This document shows, piece by piece, positions 17,646 through 25,359 of a DNA stretch of 64,000 bases. Source of the DNA: Candidatus Poribacteria bacterium (GTDB taxonomy: Bacteria; Poribacteria; WGA-4E; WGA-3G); contig PYIY01000067.1 of NCBI GenBank assembly GCA_003635195.1, positions 1 to 64,000 of the forward strand, in the 5' to 3' direction. Under the pieces are notes generated by a model, which saw nothing but the letters and a program-made list of their open reading frames with translations, did no database searches and was not told the DNA's origin. The first letter of the stretch is position 1. Every line of letters begins with the position of its first letter. The position numbers and the translations under genes are program-made.

Positions 17646-18572
17646 TTAATCTGATGCCTTCTGTAAATGGATGCTTCCACCAGAGGTGCGCAATTTCAGT
17701 AAGGGGCCGCCACCATTTATTCTACCTTCCAACCTATTTTTCGGAGCCTTCCCCTGAATAACCGATACGAAGTCCGTTTCCACTGAGACGCGTCCACCGC
17801 TGGTTTTTGCTTCTAAGTCAACTGCAACGTCTGGAGCAAGCGTGCAGGTTATCGCACCGCCGGATGTGCGCAAACTACACTCGCTCTGCGGTTGTGTTCT
17901 CAGAGCGGCTTGAATGGAGCCTCCTGAAGTTCTCGCGTTCACATTTTTGCTGATGCCCCCTAACCAGATATTACCCCCGGAAGTCCGGACATCTGTCCCG
18001 CCATTACAGTCCGTGCCCTTGATGCTGCCCCCTGAGGTCCTACCGGAAACAAAGCCCTGAATTGCACCAAATCGGAGGCTGCCGCCTGAAGTTCGTACCT
18101 GAACATCGCCTGCGATATTGACTGCCTCAACACTACCACCGGATGTATGTCCCCATACTGTGCCTGTAATGCTCCGAAAGCACAAATTACCACCCGAGGT
18201 CCTTACACGGACATCACCGGTAAGGTTGGCTACAGAAATGTCGCTGCCTGCGGTATTCAAATCAATATTATACTGTTGCGGCACTGTTATCAGAAAATGG
18301 ATTTTCGCAAAATTAAACTGCTTCCACCAATGATCCCGATCGTGTTTGAAAACGCCTTGAATATGGACATCGGAACCCTCGTGTTCAAACGCCAGTTCAA
18401 AATCCGCGAGCATTTTTTCAACAGCCCCAACCGATTCGGATTTTGATTCTTTCGTGATAACGATCTCAACCTTCTCTTGTTCAGCGGTTTGGATTTCAAT
18501 TGCTCCGAACTCCGACAAAACGCTTAAATTCCCGCCGCTCCTGACATCATAGCTTTTTTCTATCTTTTCCAA
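17646..18572 (-). CDS. DUF4097-type beta-repeat (adhesin-like) protein
   Basis: At 308 residues, the C-terminal two thirds repeat a beta-strand unit centred on R-T-S-G-G-S/N at least eight times (about residues 122-300), the pattern of DUF4097 putative auto-transporter adhesin-like proteins. The protein has no signal peptide and starts MEKIEKSYDVRSGGNLSVLS, so it may be cytoplasmic despite the family name. The start is TTG at 18570-18572, with GGAGG 10-11 nt upstream and no better ATG. The same fold appears in the N-terminal part of the 1264-residue fusion protein at 28673-32467. Binding partner unknown. Confidence 0.75.
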   Translation of the reverse strand: MEKIEKSYDVRSGGNLSVLSEFGAIEIQTAEQEKVEIVITKESKSESVGAVEKMLADFELAFEHEGSDVHIQGVFKHDRDHWWKQFNFAKIHFLITVPQQYNIDLNTAGSDISVANLTGDVRVRTSGGNLCFRSITGTVWGHTSGGSVEAVNIAGDVQVRTSGGSLRFGAIQGFVSGRTSGGSIKGTDCNGGTDVRTSGGNIWLGGISKNVNARTSGGSIQAALRTQPQSECSLRTSGGAITCTLAPDVAVDLEAKTSGGRVSVETDFVSVIQGKAPKNRLEGRINGGGPLLKLRTSGGSIHLQKASD

Positions 18573-18740
18573 AATAGCTTCCTCCGGTGATTAAAGTTTG
18601 GCAAAGTTCGCGCGTTGGCATTAAGAACCCAAGCACTGCTATAAAAAAGCATCAGTGCCGCGAGGGATTTTACCTTCATGAATCTCGCGATTGAATGCCT
18701 CCTATAATCTCAGGCATTTTATTGGGTGTTAAAGGAAAAG

Positions 18741-18786
18741 CACCACCTGTCTGGGACATCATAGACGCTATTCCAGACAGGTGCAG
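18741..18786 (-). terminator. Hairpin terminator of the coiled-coil protein gene
   Basis: An exact 11-bp inverted repeat (18744-18754 and 18773-18783) has an 18-base loop. Read leftward it starts right after the stop codon and is followed by a TTTTCCTTT tract, as in an intrinsic terminator. The remaining gap 18573-18740 shows no gene. Confidence 0.65.
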
Positions 18787-18787
18787 C

Positions 18788-19348
18788 TTAGGCATCGTTA
18801 TCCTGTTGCTGTTGTGTCCGGATTTCTTGGAGTATCTCGACAACAGTCTCCATTTGCCCTTCAAGTCTGCCAATACGCTGTTCGACAGATGTGACCTCTT
18901 CATCCTCATCTGAGGTAACCTCAACGGTTTCGGCAGCATCAACATTATCTGCTTCTGTTTGCCCGCTCCATATATCTTTGATAAAGGAGGGCATGGATTG
19001 CCGGACAACCTCGCTGACATCTTTCAGTTCGTCGCCAATGGTCTTTTTCATGTGATCCAAGTCGAAATCATCAATACAACCCTCTTTGACGTATGCCGAG
19101 ACTTGATGGCATGCGAAACAGATGTCGCCAAAAGTGGCATCTGTTTTGAGGGGTTCAAAGAGCCCATCGGGGACAGCTTCAAGATCCGTTAGAAGGTCCA
19201 GGGCGTTGTTGAATTGTCGCGCGCACCGCTCCTCACCGTCAAAAAGGTGGTCTGAAGAAATTACTGAAGTTTCAACGATGCGTGCGGTGGTCTCCAAGAG
19301 CCGTAAAATTCGGCGAATTTCCTTTTGGGATTCACGTTCGTTAGACAT
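18788..19348 (-). CDS. Hypothetical protein with acidic linker and C-terminal coiled coil
   Basis: This 186-residue soluble protein is helical. It has an acidic low-complexity linker (about 130-150, rich in E, D, T and V) and a C-terminal heptad segment (VEQRIGRLEGQMETVVEILQ) likely to form a coiled coil. No family was recognised. AGGAGA 5 nt upstream supports the ATG. A strong hairpin terminator follows. A C-F-A-C-H sequence occurs at about residue 77, but without a signal peptide it is not credible as a haem-c site. Confidence 0.65.
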   Translation of the reverse strand: MSNERESQKEIRRILRLLETTARIVETSVISSDHLFDGEERCARQFNNALDLLTDLEAVPDGLFEPLKTDATFGDICFACHQVSAYVKEGCIDDFDLDHMKKTIGDELKDVSEVVRQSMPSFIKDIWSGQTEADNVDAAETVEVTSDEDEEVTSVEQRIGRLEGQMETVVEILQEIRTQQQQDNDA

Positions 19349-19372
19349 GATCTTCTCCTATTTTTGTGGATT

Positions 19373-19529
19373 TGTCTATATAGAGTCCCTTGAGACTGAA
19401 AAGGATAGTAAAAAACGTAAACCACGTGATCTTTCCTTTCAAAAAGATCGACAGACCCGAAACGAATCTCGGATCTGTCTATTGGGTTGTCTATATAGAT
19501 TCACTCCAAACTAAAAGGATAGTGAAAAA
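19373..19529. repeat. Duplicated 43-bp element with palindromic TCTATATAGA, flanking a hairpin
   Basis: Copy 1 (19373-19415) and copy 2 (19488-19529) share TGTCTATATAGA and AAAAGGATAGT with the same spacing. The 10-bp core TCTATATAGA is a perfect palindrome. Between them lies a stem ACAGAcCCGA (19451-19460) with TCGGaTCTGT (19469-19478). The region precedes the coiled-coil protein gene on the minus strand and could hold a paired operator. Confidence 0.5.
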
Positions 19530-19547
19530 TTTAATGAGGTTTGCACA

Positions 19548-20762
19548 CTACGAAGTTTCCTGCTTTAACTCAGCGACGTTCCGGCGGATCTTGATAACTG
19601 CTTTAATAATATCCTCAATGTCCTCTTCGCTCGCCATAAGGACATTTTGGCTTAGGGAAAGACCTATTTGGCATATTTTTTCGGTCTCAGGACAGTGCAC
19701 ATCATCAAGATTGATATTTTGACCGAAAAGATTAGAGGCGAGAAAACTGGCACGATACATGGGTGTAGAATACCAATATCCCATAGGTATCCCCTCCGCT
19801 CGCATCGCACGGAGGAAAGTCTCGCGTGAGATGCCTTCAAATTCTTCGGAATCAAATATTGCTTTGTAGCCGTGACATCCACCCCGCGTCGCGCGCGGGT
19901 CCAGTGGTGTGACTTTAATACCCGGTACCTCGCCAAGCCAACCGTCTAACCAGCGCATATTCTTATGTCGGTGATTGGTTTCAGCCTCAAGTCGGGTTAA
20001 ACGAGAGAGCAGGAGACCGGCTTGCCATTCTGTCATTCGGAAGTTGCCGCCAAAGGGTTCTGCGTCCCCGAATTCAGCATCCGGTAGCGTGCGCCCACAG
20101 TTATGCAGGGCATAAGCGCGTTCATAGAGTTCGCGATCGTTCATCAAGACAATGCCACCCTCGCCGGCGCAAAGGTTTTTCGAGGACTGGAAACTGAAGC
20201 ACCCGAAATGCCCCCAACTGCCGACTCCGCGCCCTCGCCACTCCGCACCGTGTGCTTGGGCACAATCCTCAACAATCCCAAGGTTATGCCGATTCGCAAT
20301 GTCAACAAGCGCGTCCAAATCTGCGGGATAGCCTGCGATATGGACCGGTAAAATGACTTTGGTCTTTTCGGTAATCGCGGCTTCGACTTTAGACACATCC
20401 AACAGAAAACTATCGGGAGCAGTATCGACGAAAACTGGAACAGCGTGTGTCATCAGAATCGCAACGACTGTCGCTTGGAAGGTATAGGGTGTCGTGATAA
20501 CTTCGTCGCCAGGACAAACACCCGCGGCTTTCAGGGCAATATAGAGTGCCGAGGTGCCGCTATTGACACAAACGCCGTAGTTCGCACCTTGGAATTCAGC
20601 GAACTGTTGTGCAAATTCTGGAACCCTCGGTCCACCAACACCCCACTGCTTACTGTTATAGATAGTTTCAAATGCTTCAAGATCCGCTGTATCAAGTGTG
20701 GGCCACGCCGGAAAACCGTCAGTTCGGACAGGTTCGCCGCCATTTATTGCCAAAGTTGCCAT
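19548..20762 (-). CDS. DegT/DnrJ/EryC1/StrS-family PLP aminotransferase
   Basis: At 404 residues it is a typical fold-type I sugar aminotransferase-like protein. NSGTSALYIALKAAG (phosphate/PLP cup, about 67-81), VEDCAQAHGAEW (D of the PLP nitrogen) and SFQSSKNLCAGEGG with K195 as the Schiff-base lysine are all present. Family members make amino sugars or act as dehydratases; the substrate is unknown. TTG at 20780 is in frame, but AAGGAGG sits just downstream of it and serves the ATG at 20760-20762 (MATLAINGGEP), which is the usual family start. The DUF402 gene lies 21 bases upstream on the same strand. Confidence 0.87.
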   Translation of the reverse strand: MATLAINGGEPVRTDGFPAWPTLDTADLEAFETIYNSKQWGVGGPRVPEFAQQFAEFQGANYGVCVNSGTSALYIALKAAGVCPGDEVITTPYTFQATVVAILMTHAVPVFVDTAPDSFLLDVSKVEAAITEKTKVILPVHIAGYPADLDALVDIANRHNLGIVEDCAQAHGAEWRGRGVGSWGHFGCFSFQSSKNLCAGEGGIVLMNDRELYERAYALHNCGRTLPDAEFGDAEPFGGNFRMTEWQAGLLLSRLTRLEAETNHRHKNMRWLDGWLGEVPGIKVTPLDPRATRGGCHGYKAIFDSEEFEGISRETFLRAMRAEGIPMGYWYSTPMYRASFLASNLFGQNINLDDVHCPETEKICQIGLSLSQNVLMASEEDIEDIIKAVIKIRRNVAELKQETS

Positions 20763-20783
20763 CTGCTCATCCTCCTTCAATTC

Positions 20784-21338
20784 CTAAGGTAACCGTTCCA
20801 CATAATCCCGTAAATCTATAAACTTCATCCTACTAATAACTTCTTGTACCTGATGCTCTAAAGCCCCTGATTCTACTCCAGCAATTAATGCTGTCAGAAC
20901 ATCTCGCGCTTTTCTTTCTAATTCGGCATCAATCGCGCTATTTTGAACGGCTTCTTCAAATTCGTCTTCATCCTGAATTTCATAAGTGCCATCCGGGTTT
21001 ACCCAAAGATCTAAGAACAGATCGGTTATTTCAAAACACTCAAGTTTTCCTGCCGCATCTACACGCCGCTTGACGGGTTTCAGAACATCACAATAATAGC
21101 CTGTCCACTCATTATCCAGATTATAAACTTTGCCGACATCATACCAAAGCCCTGTAAACACAAACCAGACTGCAGCGAAGTTATCCGCTAAAACTGTCTC
21201 GCCGTTTTGCACTATCGGTGAGGACGGTTTGACCCGTTGAGACGTGACAATCACATCGTCGTCCAGATAAAGCAGCTCCTGTTGGAAGTGGTTCACCCGG
21301 TCCGGGGGTCTTTTATAAGTAAGCGTTACAGTCTCCAT
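20784..21338 (-). CDS. DUF402 domain protein
   Basis: The 184-residue protein carries the DUF402 core with TGYYCDVLKPVKRR, then TDLFLDLWVNPDGTYEIQDEDEFEEAV. The conserved aspartates and glutamates (DLFLDLWV, DEDEFEEA) bind divalent metal in characterised relatives, such as nucleoside di/triphosphatases of the Ntdp type and the phosphonate hydrolase FomD. Function here is therefore probably hydrolysis of a phosphoester, substrate unknown. It is packed between the DegT aminotransferase (21 bases) and the homocysteine methyltransferase (15 bases), so it is likely co-transcribed. Confidence 0.75.
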   Translation of the reverse strand: METVTLTYKRPPDRVNHFQQELLYLDDDVIVTSQRVKPSSPIVQNGETVLADNFAAVWFVFTGLWYDVGKVYNLDNEWTGYYCDVLKPVKRRVDAAGKLECFEITDLFLDLWVNPDGTYEIQDEDEFEEAVQNSAIDAELERKARDVLTALIAGVESGALEHQVQEVISRMKFIDLRDYVERLP

Positions 21339-21353
21339 TTTTCTAATTTCCTT

Positions 21354-22373
21354 TTATCCGTTGTCTTGTACTGAACGGTAGGACGCAATTGCCTCACGGA
21401 AGGCTTTAATATGTTTCGGTGTTGTCCCGCAACAACCACCGATTAAGTAGGCACCGGTTTCAATAAGTTCGGGCACGTGACTTGCCATTTCTGATGGTGT
21501 TTGCGTATAGACAGTTTTGTGGTTTTCGTCAAGTTTTGGCATGCCAGCATTCGGATATGCCATCATCCGCTTCCCATCAATTCCGGTTTCAGCGAGTGCT
21601 GTACCGAGCTGCTGGATACCTGCAATCGCATAAGGCATCCCTGTGTGTTCATCACGTCTGGATTCAGCACCGCAGTTCACACCGATGATACTCACAGCAT
21701 CTAACAACGAACCATCTCTTGAAAACTCATCGGATATGAGGATTTCAAGCAGATCAGCAGGCGAGTTCCCCCAGTCTGTCCGATAAACGATATTACCTGT
21801 CCGCCGTTCCTTTGTCCATTTGTACGTCAAATTTACTGCAATAGGGATTCCTGTCTCACGTGCGACATCTACAGCGATCGCTGCCTCTTTTGCTGAGAAC
21901 ATCGTCTCGAGGCAGAGAAAATCCACACCCTCTTCTGCGAGTGTATGGATCACTAATTTATGTGCTTCTCTCGCGTCCGCATTTGGAATCCCGAAAGTCG
22001 TATCTCCACTATCGGCTTCTATTGCGCCGGGGGATGGTCCAACGGAACCTGCAATATATACATCTTTTCCACTCTGCTGGACAGCCGTTTTTGCGTGTTG
22101 GACAGCGAGCCGCGTCAGACGTTGTGCATCTGACATATCTTGCCCCGCCATTTCCAAATGGAGTGGAGATGCCACAAACGTATTTGTTCCAATTGCCTCA
22201 GCACCTGCATTGATATAATCTGAATGGATGTCAACAACCGTAGCAGGATGCAATTCATTGGCGAGTGCACTGTTCGTGAGTTCTATATCGCGAGCAAATA
22301 GCTGCGAACCAAACCCGCCATCGTACAGGAGAGGTTTAGCCAATTTTAATCTTTCTTGAAAAGATACCTTCAC
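21354..22373 (-). CDS. Homocysteine S-methyltransferase family protein (Hcy domain)
   Basis: The 339-residue stand-alone Hcy domain begins with LLYDGGFGSQL and has TNTFVASP. The zinc-binding cysteines are C234 (GVNCG) and C314-C315 (GGCCGTTP), which coordinate and activate the homocysteine thiol. The family comprises the MetH N-terminal module, BHMT, MmuM and corrinoid-coupled enzymes. The RACo-like activator and a free corrinoid protein lie directly upstream on the same strand, so a corrinoid protein is the probable methyl donor. No folate-binding pterin domain is present in the window. Start ATG with no strong ribosome site seen. Confidence 0.85.
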   Translation of the reverse strand: MKVSFQERLKLAKPLLYDGGFGSQLFARDIELTNSALANELHPATVVDIHSDYINAGAEAIGTNTFVASPLHLEMAGQDMSDAQRLTRLAVQHAKTAVQQSGKDVYIAGSVGPSPGAIEADSGDTTFGIPNADAREAHKLVIHTLAEEGVDFLCLETMFSAKEAAIAVDVARETGIPIAVNLTYKWTKERRTGNIVYRTDWGNSPADLLEILISDEFSRDGSLLDAVSIIGVNCGAESRRDEHTGMPYAIAGIQQLGTALAETGIDGKRMMAYPNAGMPKLDENHKTVYTQTPSEMASHVPELIETGAYLIGGCCGTTPKHIKAFREAIASYRSVQDNG

Positions 22374-22405
22374 TTGTTTTCTCTTTCCGTTTTTCTGTAG
22401 TTACA

Positions 22406-24298
22406 TTACATAAGCGTTGCTGGCATAGACTTGAACTGACAACCTTCCACGAAGATATCAAAGAAATCCGGCGTGGTCTCCAATTCAATATGTTCAATAT
22501 TGTTAACAAACGCTTCAATCTCTGCGCGTTTTTTCTCAGAAAGCAGGACAGTTGTCGCACCTGCTACTGCAGCGTTGCCGATTTTGACTATCTTTTCCTC
22601 TGGAACAGGCGCGAGAAACCCAATTTCAATTGCATCCTGTAAGTTAACGTAATTGGCAAAACCGCCTGCCAAAAAAAGTTTTGTGATGTTTTCAGGGGCA
22701 CAATCGAAATGTCGTAGGACAATATACTGGCCGCAGTAATTGGCTGCCTTTGCTTGCGCAAGATTACTCGCATCCTCGCGTGAGAAGGTGATACCGTGTT
22801 CCGGCAAAAGTGGCATAATACGTTGCTTCCGTTCTGCAAAAACGCCTTTCGGACTCATCTGATCGTTCCGTCGCAACTCCGCGAGGAGTGAAATCAGTCC
22901 GGAACCACATAGACCCTGCGGTGTCTCTTCATCAATCGTCCTATAATTGAATTCGCTGCCGTTCCATTTCACAGACTCAATCGCACCTGGGTAAGCAGGC
23001 ATCCCGTATTCAATACCGCCACCTTCAAATGCTGGACCGGCAGGACACGATGCAGCTACCATCCGGTTTGCGTTTCCAACGACCACCTCTGTGTTCGTGC
23101 CGACATCAACCAACATGATGACTTTATCCTGTGAGGCGATGTCAATTGCGACTAAATCCGCGGCGACATCTGCGCCGACATGGCTGGCAATCAACGGCAG
23201 GCTATACACCATCGCTTTCGGATTCGCACGGATTCCCAAACGGCGCGTCTTTTCCGTAAGCGAAGTGGTTGAACGGATGCCGTCCCGATATTCATGTTCA
23301 ATCACGGATTTATAGGGTTTTTGTCCGATGCTTTGGACATCCTGCTTGAAGAAAATATCGCGCATTGTTGTGTTCCCGACAACGACGACTTCATATATTT
23401 CCTGTCGGACGAAGTTGTGTCGGTCACACATCTCCATGATCTCACTGTTTAATGCGGCGATGAGCGAGCGGCGCAGTTCACCCTGAAATTCACCGTCATA
23501 AGTAATGCGGTTCATGACATCGCTGCCACCAAAACGCTGCGGGTTTTCAAAGGAACTGACGGAAACCGTTTTTCCGCTCTCCAAATCCACCAAATTCGCT
23601 ACGACTGTTGTCGTCCCGATGTCTATCGCTAACCCATAGAGATGTCCGCGGTAACGGTCAATAGGTTCGTCATTGTAATAGACAACGTCATCACTATGGG
23701 TGACCCGTGGATTGAGTTCCGGTGCTTCATCGTCATTTGTAACGGTGTGTGTTAGGATCTTCGGTGTGCGTCGGAGCGGGGTGAACTCGATGTCTTTATC
23801 AACATCAAGCACGACGGCTTGGCAGGCGAGCCGGTAGTTATCTCGCAGGAAGGCTTCGGCTTCACTCGGTGGTTGGAGACTGTCCATGCCGCGTTTAATC
23901 TCAACGATGCATTCGTGGCACTGTCCGGTTCGGAAGCAAGAGGTGGGAACTTGAACAGCCAAGTCATCGGCGTAATCAAAAACAGTTTTTCCGGGCGTGA
24001 GTTGGTAGACCTTTCCGTCGCATGTGATTGTGCCTTGTGATTCCACCGTTTGATCGGGTGCGTCAGTTTCCCAAGCACTACGATAATCTAATTTATCGTC
24101 TCCGACACAGAGAAGTCCCGTCCCTTCGTCGATTTTCCGTTGGTTTCGACAGCCAAACTTCGCTGTGCAGTGATCAAAACGGTTTTTGTAGGGACACCGA
24201 TACGTCGCTTGTTCATCGGCGTGGACGACCAATCCTTCAAAGATCTGTGTAATTTTATTGAGGCGTTTCTCGTATTCGGCTTTGTCTATTTTTTTCAT
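22406..24298 (-). CDS. RACo-like reductive activator of corrinoid proteins (2Fe-2S plus ASKHA domain, DUF4445)
   Basis: At 630 residues it contains a plant-type 2Fe-2S ferredoxin domain (residues 92-165) with C121, C127, C130 and C159. A linker follows, then the ASKHA ATPase-like region starting LYGLAIDIGTTTVVANLVDL (about 220) with MLVDVGTNTEVV, GGGIEYGMPAYPGAI and the LAGGFANYV end. Such proteins use ATP to reduce inactive Co(II) corrinoid to Co(I). An extra N-terminal cysteine set (C35, C44, C50, C64) is unusual and may hold another metal centre. Its neighbours, a corrinoid protein and a homocysteine methyltransferase, fit this role. Confidence 0.88.
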   Translation of the reverse strand: MKKIDKAEYEKRLNKITQIFEGLVVHADEQATYRCPYKNRFDHCTAKFGCRNQRKIDEGTGLLCVGDDKLDYRSAWETDAPDQTVESQGTITCDGKVYQLTPGKTVFDYADDLAVQVPTSCFRTGQCHECIVEIKRGMDSLQPPSEAEAFLRDNYRLACQAVVLDVDKDIEFTPLRRTPKILTHTVTNDDEAPELNPRVTHSDDVVYYNDEPIDRYRGHLYGLAIDIGTTTVVANLVDLESGKTVSVSSFENPQRFGGSDVMNRITYDGEFQGELRRSLIAALNSEIMEMCDRHNFVRQEIYEVVVVGNTTMRDIFFKQDVQSIGQKPYKSVIEHEYRDGIRSTTSLTEKTRRLGIRANPKAMVYSLPLIASHVGADVAADLVAIDIASQDKVIMLVDVGTNTEVVVGNANRMVAASCPAGPAFEGGGIEYGMPAYPGAIESVKWNGSEFNYRTIDEETPQGLCGSGLISLLAELRRNDQMSPKGVFAERKQRIMPLLPEHGITFSREDASNLAQAKAANYCGQYIVLRHFDCAPENITKLFLAGGFANYVNLQDAIEIGFLAPVPEEKIVKIGNAAVAGATTVLLSEKKRAEIEAFVNNIEHIELETTPDFFDIFVEGCQFKSMPATLM

Positions 24299-24310
24299 CT
24301 AACAGTTTTT

Positions 24311-24418
24311 AGTTATAAGTTATAAGTTATAAGTTAAAGAGGGTATCGGGCAATCGAACACTGTTTGGTAATCCCAACGACTCTTAACTTATAACCAACA
24401 ACTATTAACTATTAACTC
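24311..24418. repeat. Heptad-bounded intergenic element (108 bp)
   Basis: Four AGTTATA/AGTTAAA units (24311-24338) on the left and five TTAACTT/ATAACCA/TTAACTA units (24384-24418) in inverse sense on the right enclose 45 bp of unique sequence. Read leftward the left array offers a series of TATAAC -10-like hexamers 7 bp apart ahead of the RACo-like gene. Confidence 0.6.
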
Positions 24419-24419
24419 C

Positions 24420-25178
24420 TTACCATTCTTCGTCTGGTGCTTCAAGGAACTGTTTTGCGAGTGCGACACATGCGAGCGCATCCTTCCCGTATCCATCAGC
24501 CCCCATGTCGTCTGCGAAGGTCTGCGTGACTGGCGCGCCGCCGACCATAATCTTTACCTCTTCCCGCAGGTCCTCATCAATGAAGGCATCAATGGTTTTT
24601 CCCATGTTCGGCATTGTTGTCGTCAGGAGTGCTGACATCCCCAAAATTGGTGCTTCATACTCCTCAACAGCCTCAATGAATTCATCTTCAGAAGTGTCAA
24701 CACCGAGATCGTGTACCACGAAACCTGCGCCGCGTAACATCATAATACAGAGATTTTTGCCGATGTCATGCAGGTCGCCTTTGACGGTTCCCATAATCAC
24801 TGTACCAATCGGTTCAATCCCAGAATCCGAGAGAATCGGTTCGATATGTACCATTCCTGCTTTCATTGCGCGGGCACATGCAAGAACTTCTGGCACGAAG
24901 ATGAAGTTTTCTCGGAACTTGATGCCGACGATGCCCATTCCTGCGATGAGCCCGTCATCCATAATCTCTAACGCTTCTGTGCCGTTTTCCAGGGCTGCTT
25001 CGGTCAATTCATCGACAGTGTGATGGTCGCCGTCGATAAGCGCAGCAGCGATGTCTTGCATAGCCGGTGTCGCTTGCGCGAACGTATCAATGGTAAGTGC
25101 TATCTCATCAGGCTCTTCCAAGAATTCTTCAATTTCTTCTCGGATAAATTCATTTGCGATGTCGTTAATAGATGCCAC
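24420..25178 (-). CDS. Corrinoid (B12)-binding methyl carrier protein
   Basis: The 252-residue protein has the B12-binding two-domain build: a helical cap (about residues 30-115, with MDDGLIAGMGIVGIKFRENF and FVPEVLACARAM) and a Rossmann-type cobalamin domain with the D-x-H-x-x-G motif GDLHDIGKN. H137 is the lower cobalt ligand, and GGAP follows near residue 218. This is the MtbC/MtmC/MetH-like class. The long form from 25217 is unlikely, since it starts upstream of a promoter -10 at 25206-25211. GTG at 25176-25178, with GAGGAGG about 11 nt upstream, fits better. It transfers methyl groups between unidentified partners, here probably the adjacent homocysteine methyltransferase. Confidence 0.87.
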   Translation of the reverse strand: MASINDIANEFIREEIEEFLEEPDEIALTIDTFAQATPAMQDIAAALIDGDHHTVDELTEAALENGTEALEIMDDGLIAGMGIVGIKFRENFIFVPEVLACARAMKAGMVHIEPILSDSGIEPIGTVIMGTVKGDLHDIGKNLCIMMLRGAGFVVHDLGVDTSEDEFIEAVEEYEAPILGMSALLTTTMPNMGKTIDAFIDEDLREEVKIMVGGAPVTQTFADDMGADGYGKDALACVALAKQFLEAPDEEW

Positions 25179-25205
25179 TATCTCGAATTCCTCCTCGAAA
25201 ATAGA

Positions 25206-25234
25206 ATGATACCACACACATGGAAAAATGGCAA
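25206..25234 (-). promoter_or_regulatory. Promoter of the corrinoid-protein operon
   Basis: Read leftward: TTGCCA (25229-25234), 17-bp spacer, TATCAT (25206-25211) with a TGG extension. The predicted start is near 25199, upstream of the GAGGAGG ribosome site and the GTG start. Confidence 0.55.
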
Positions 25235-25263
25235 ATGAATTTCACGTTCAAATAGAGGTGTCC

Positions 25264-25321
25264 AGTTATCGGTTATCACAGGACTTACACAAATTGGATA
25301 GGCGCGCTTTGGGAGCGCGCC
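25264..25321 (-). repeat. Heptad pair, AGGACTTAC repeat and GC-rich hairpin behind the TRAP genes
   Basis: AGTTATC-GGTTATC (25264-25277) is followed by AGGACTTACACA (25280-25291), also found at both ends of 27355-27456. A perfect 8-bp stem GGCGCGCT/AGCGCGCC (25301-25308 and 25314-25321, 5-base loop) follows. The hairpin lies 39 bases past the TRAP gene stop and may end that transcript, but the T-run after it is poor. Confidence 0.5.
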
Positions 25322-25359
25322 ATCTGAGAAAGGTTGCTAACGTATTGCGTCGGTTTCAT

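Noticed and set aside
19090..19150. C-F-A-C-H (CxxCH) in the 186-residue coiled-coil protein, as a possible cytochrome c site
   Set aside because: No signal peptide, no second haem feature and no electron-transfer neighbours; a chance occurrence is more likely.
24311..24418. Short repeated units taken as CRISPR-like
   Set aside because: The period is 7 bp with no spacers, and no cas gene is present; these are heptad arrays.
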